From an uncultured Eubacteriales bacterium (GTDB taxonomy: Bacteria; Bacillota_A; Clostridia; Lachnospirales; Lachnospiraceae), in contig ONVT01000186.1 of NCBI GenBank assembly GCA_900321365.1, forward strand, positions 1-36,092: 36,092 nt of DNA, written 5' to 3'. The first letter of the stretch is position 1; each line of letters opens with the position of its first letter. Shown in pieces: positions 34,681 through 36,092 of this stretch. The position numbers and the translations under genes were made by a program. The notes under the pieces were generated by a model. It ran no database searches. It saw only the letters and a list, made by a program, of their open reading frames with translations, and had not been told where the DNA came from.

Positions 34681-35981
34681 TCTGAAGTCAGCCGCTCCAG
34701 GTCGATATAAAATGAGGGATATGAGATGCCGACACAGTCGGCATCTTTTATTGTGACCGGACCGTCGGATGCGAGGGCGCAGACTGCCATGCTCATCGCG
34801 ATTCTGTGGTCCAGGAAACTGTCAACCTCAGCGCCGTGCAATGGCGCTCCGCCTTCTATGACCATCCCGTCGTCCGCAGGCGTGACACGGACACCCATCG
34901 CCTGCAGGGCCAGGGTCGTGCTACGGATCCGGTCCGATTCCTTTACCCGAAGCTCAGCCGCGTCACGGATGATGGTTGTTCCCTCCGCATAGGCTGCAAG
35001 AGACGCAAGGACAGGGATCTCATCGATCAAGGCCGGGATCAGGCTGCCGCCGATCTGAATCCCATGCAGGGCGCACGAGCGCACAAGCAGATCCGCGCTC
35101 ATCTCGCCGCCCTCCTCCCGGCGGTTTTGAATCCGGATATCTCCTCCCATCTGTTTCACGGCCTCCAGGAATCCGCTTCTTGTCGGATTGATTCCGACAT
35201 TCCGGATCAGGATTTCGCTTCCCGGAACGATAAGGGCGGCCGCGATGAAAGGTGCCGCCGAGGAGATGTCACCGGGAACAGTGATGTCACAGGCGGTAAG
35301 AGACGGGCAGGGCAGAACACTGGCTGTCCACCCTCCTTTGGCTTTTTCGGAGGAGATCTGTGCGCCGAACCCGGAGAGCATCAGTTCCGTGTGATTCCGT
35401 GACAGCGCCTTTTCCGTGACAGAAGTCTTCCCGTCCGCATACAGCCCTGCCAGCAGGATGCATGATTTGACCTGTGCGCTCGCGGTCGGGGACAGGTAAT
35501 CAATCCCGTGCAGCGTGGCAGGATCAATCTTCAGTGGGACACAGCCGTTTTCCGGCATCGAACGGATCTCAGCGCCCATGCTTCTCAGAGGCGTGATGAT
35601 ACGCTTCATCGGCCGCTTCCGGATCGAATCATCCCCGTCCAGAACAGATGAGAAAGACTGGCCCGCAAGGATGCCGGCGATCAGCCTCGTTGTTGTACCG
35701 GAATTGCCCGTATAGAGAACCTCTGAAGGAGCGCTTAGTCCCCTCATCCCCTTTCCGTGTACGACGACGGAATCATCTTCCGGATCCTCTTCGAACCGTA
35801 CTCCGAGCTTCTCAAAGCAGGAGATCGTCGACAGGCAGTCCGCGCTTTTCAGGAAATTGCGGATCCTTGTATCTCCATCGGCGATTGCGCCGAACATCAC
35901 AGCCCGGTGCGAGATCGATTTGTCGCCCGGAACCGTCAACGTGCCCCGCAGGCAGGAGGACGGATAAATCGTTCTGTTCAT
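34668..35981 (-). CDS. aroA: 3-phosphoshikimate 1-carboxyvinyltransferase (EPSP synthase)
   Basis: 437-residue shikimate-pathway enzyme that adds enolpyruvyl from PEP to shikimate 3-phosphate. Signatures: VPGDKSISHRAVMFGAIADG at the N-terminus, YTGNSGTTTRLIAGILAG (PEP/glyphosate region), DISSAAPFIAAAL, DEIPVLASLAAYAEG with the catalytic Asp, RVKESDRI, and DHRIAMSMAV. The GNSGTTTRL form of the glyphosate loop matches class II-type enzymes of Firmicutes rather than E. coli (GNAGTAMRP). The ATG at 35981 has only a weak GAGATGG ribosome binding site. It is convergent with pnp, with 13 overlapping bases, and its last 80 or so bases also encode the pnp terminator. Confidence 0.96.
   Translation of the reverse strand: MNRTIYPSSCLRGTLTVPGDKSISHRAVMFGAIADGDTRIRNFLKSADCLSTISCFEKLGVRFEEDPEDDSVVVHGKGMRGLSAPSEVLYTGNSGTTTRLIAGILAGQSFSSVLDGDDSIRKRPMKRIITPLRSMGAEIRSMPENGCVPLKIDPATLHGIDYLSPTASAQVKSCILLAGLYADGKTSVTEKALSRNHTELMLSGFGAQISSEKAKGGWTASVLPCPSLTACDITVPGDISSAAPFIAAALIVPGSEILIRNVGINPTRSGFLEAVKQMGGDIRIQNRREEGGEMSADLLVRSCALHGIQIGGSLIPALIDEIPVLASLAAYAEGTTIIRDAAELRVKESDRIRSTTLALQAMGVRVTPADDGMVIEGGAPLHGAEVDSFLDHRIAMSMAVCALASDGPVTIKDADCVGISYPSFYIDLERLTSDQAD
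34724..34749 (+). terminator. Intrinsic terminator of pnp, embedded in aroA
   Basis: A perfect ten-pair stem AGATGCCGAC / GTCGGCATCT (34724-34733 with 34737-34746) with an ACA loop, followed by TTTA. It lies 43 bases after the pnp stop, inside the aroA reading frame, where it encodes the conserved DADCVGI region. Confidence 0.85.
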
Positions 35982-36005
35982 GGATATACCATCTCACTTT
36001 CTGTA

Positions 36006-36011
36006 TTTATA
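36006..36011 (-). promoter_or_regulatory. Possible -10 element for aroA
   Basis: Minus-strand TATAAA about 25 bases before the aroA ATG. No good -35 hexamer was found at 16-18 bases. Confidence 0.3.
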
Positions 36012-36053
36012 CTCGCGAACGAAATTCTTTTCCGTTTTGGACGATTTCACTAT

Positions 36054-36092
36054 GGCATCAGGACTCCGTCAGCTTCGCTGACACCTCATGCC
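36054..36092. repeat. Palindromic intergenic element at window end
   Basis: GGCAT-C-AGG (36054-36062) pairs with CCT-C-ATGCC (36084-36092), enclosing a perfect inner hairpin GTCAGC-TTC-GCTGAC (36068-36082). It resembles short palindromic intergenic repeats of gut Firmicutes. It may continue past the window edge. Confidence 0.5.

Noticed and set aside
1..36092. CRISPR array, tRNA, rRNA, insertion sequence or prophage
   Set aside because: No regular spaced repeats, cloverleaf, transposase or phage gene was seen in any spacer or frame.

Overview
The window is chromosomal DNA from a moderately GC-rich member of the Clostridia, most likely a Lachnospiraceae-type organism. The evidence is the gene order (rimP-nusA-ylxR-ylxQ-infB-rbfA-nrnA-truB-ribF-rpsO-pnp), a topoisomerase IV-like pair beside topB, a cobalamin-dependent methionine synthase without its reactivation domain, strong AGGAGG-type ribosome binding sites, and a c-di-GMP protein of the style common in that group. 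Genus and species cannot be read from the sequence. No phage, transposase, CRISPR, rRNA or tRNA gene was seen, and no stretch longer than 300 bases lacks a gene.

Layout. 1-1215: 3' part of argH. 1216-4058: a more A-rich accessory block with three tandem paralogs of an unrecognised Met/Pro-rich helical protein. Two of them carry histone-H1-like Lys/Ala/Pro tails, and one is preceded by a 64-residue unknown gene. 4059-7225 (minus strand): split methionine synthase, with metH behind a separate reactivation-domain gene. 7280-8504: a secreted acidic protein of unknown function, with its own promoter and a strong terminator. 8584-10152 (minus): cardiolipin synthase. 10348-14697: a 1449-residue fusion of an amino-acid permease to GGDEF, receiver, degenerate GGDEF, EAL and PAS-like domains. 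It is divergent from cardiolipin synthase, and the two promoters appear to share one -35 hexamer. 14790-15872: asd.

15968-22984: topB, a GlmU-like beta-helix acyltransferase, then parE-like and parC-like genes, all tightly packed. 23037-34749: the transcription/translation supercluster. It runs from a strong extended -10 promoter and leader hairpin before rimP, through nusA and infB to ribF, then an internal promoter and attenuator-like leader before rpsO, a hairpin-rich rpsO-pnp spacer, and pnp. The pnp terminator lies inside the convergent aroA coding sequence (34668-35981, minus). The window ends in a palindromic element.

The two observations most worth attention are (1) the permease/c-di-GMP fusion, which looks like a one-protein nutrient sensor and second-messenger switch, and (2) the phasin-like/histone-tail paralog cluster with its small partner gene, whose copies show stepwise loss of the small gene and of the tail. 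All assignments come from reading motifs by eye. No database search or structure prediction was run.
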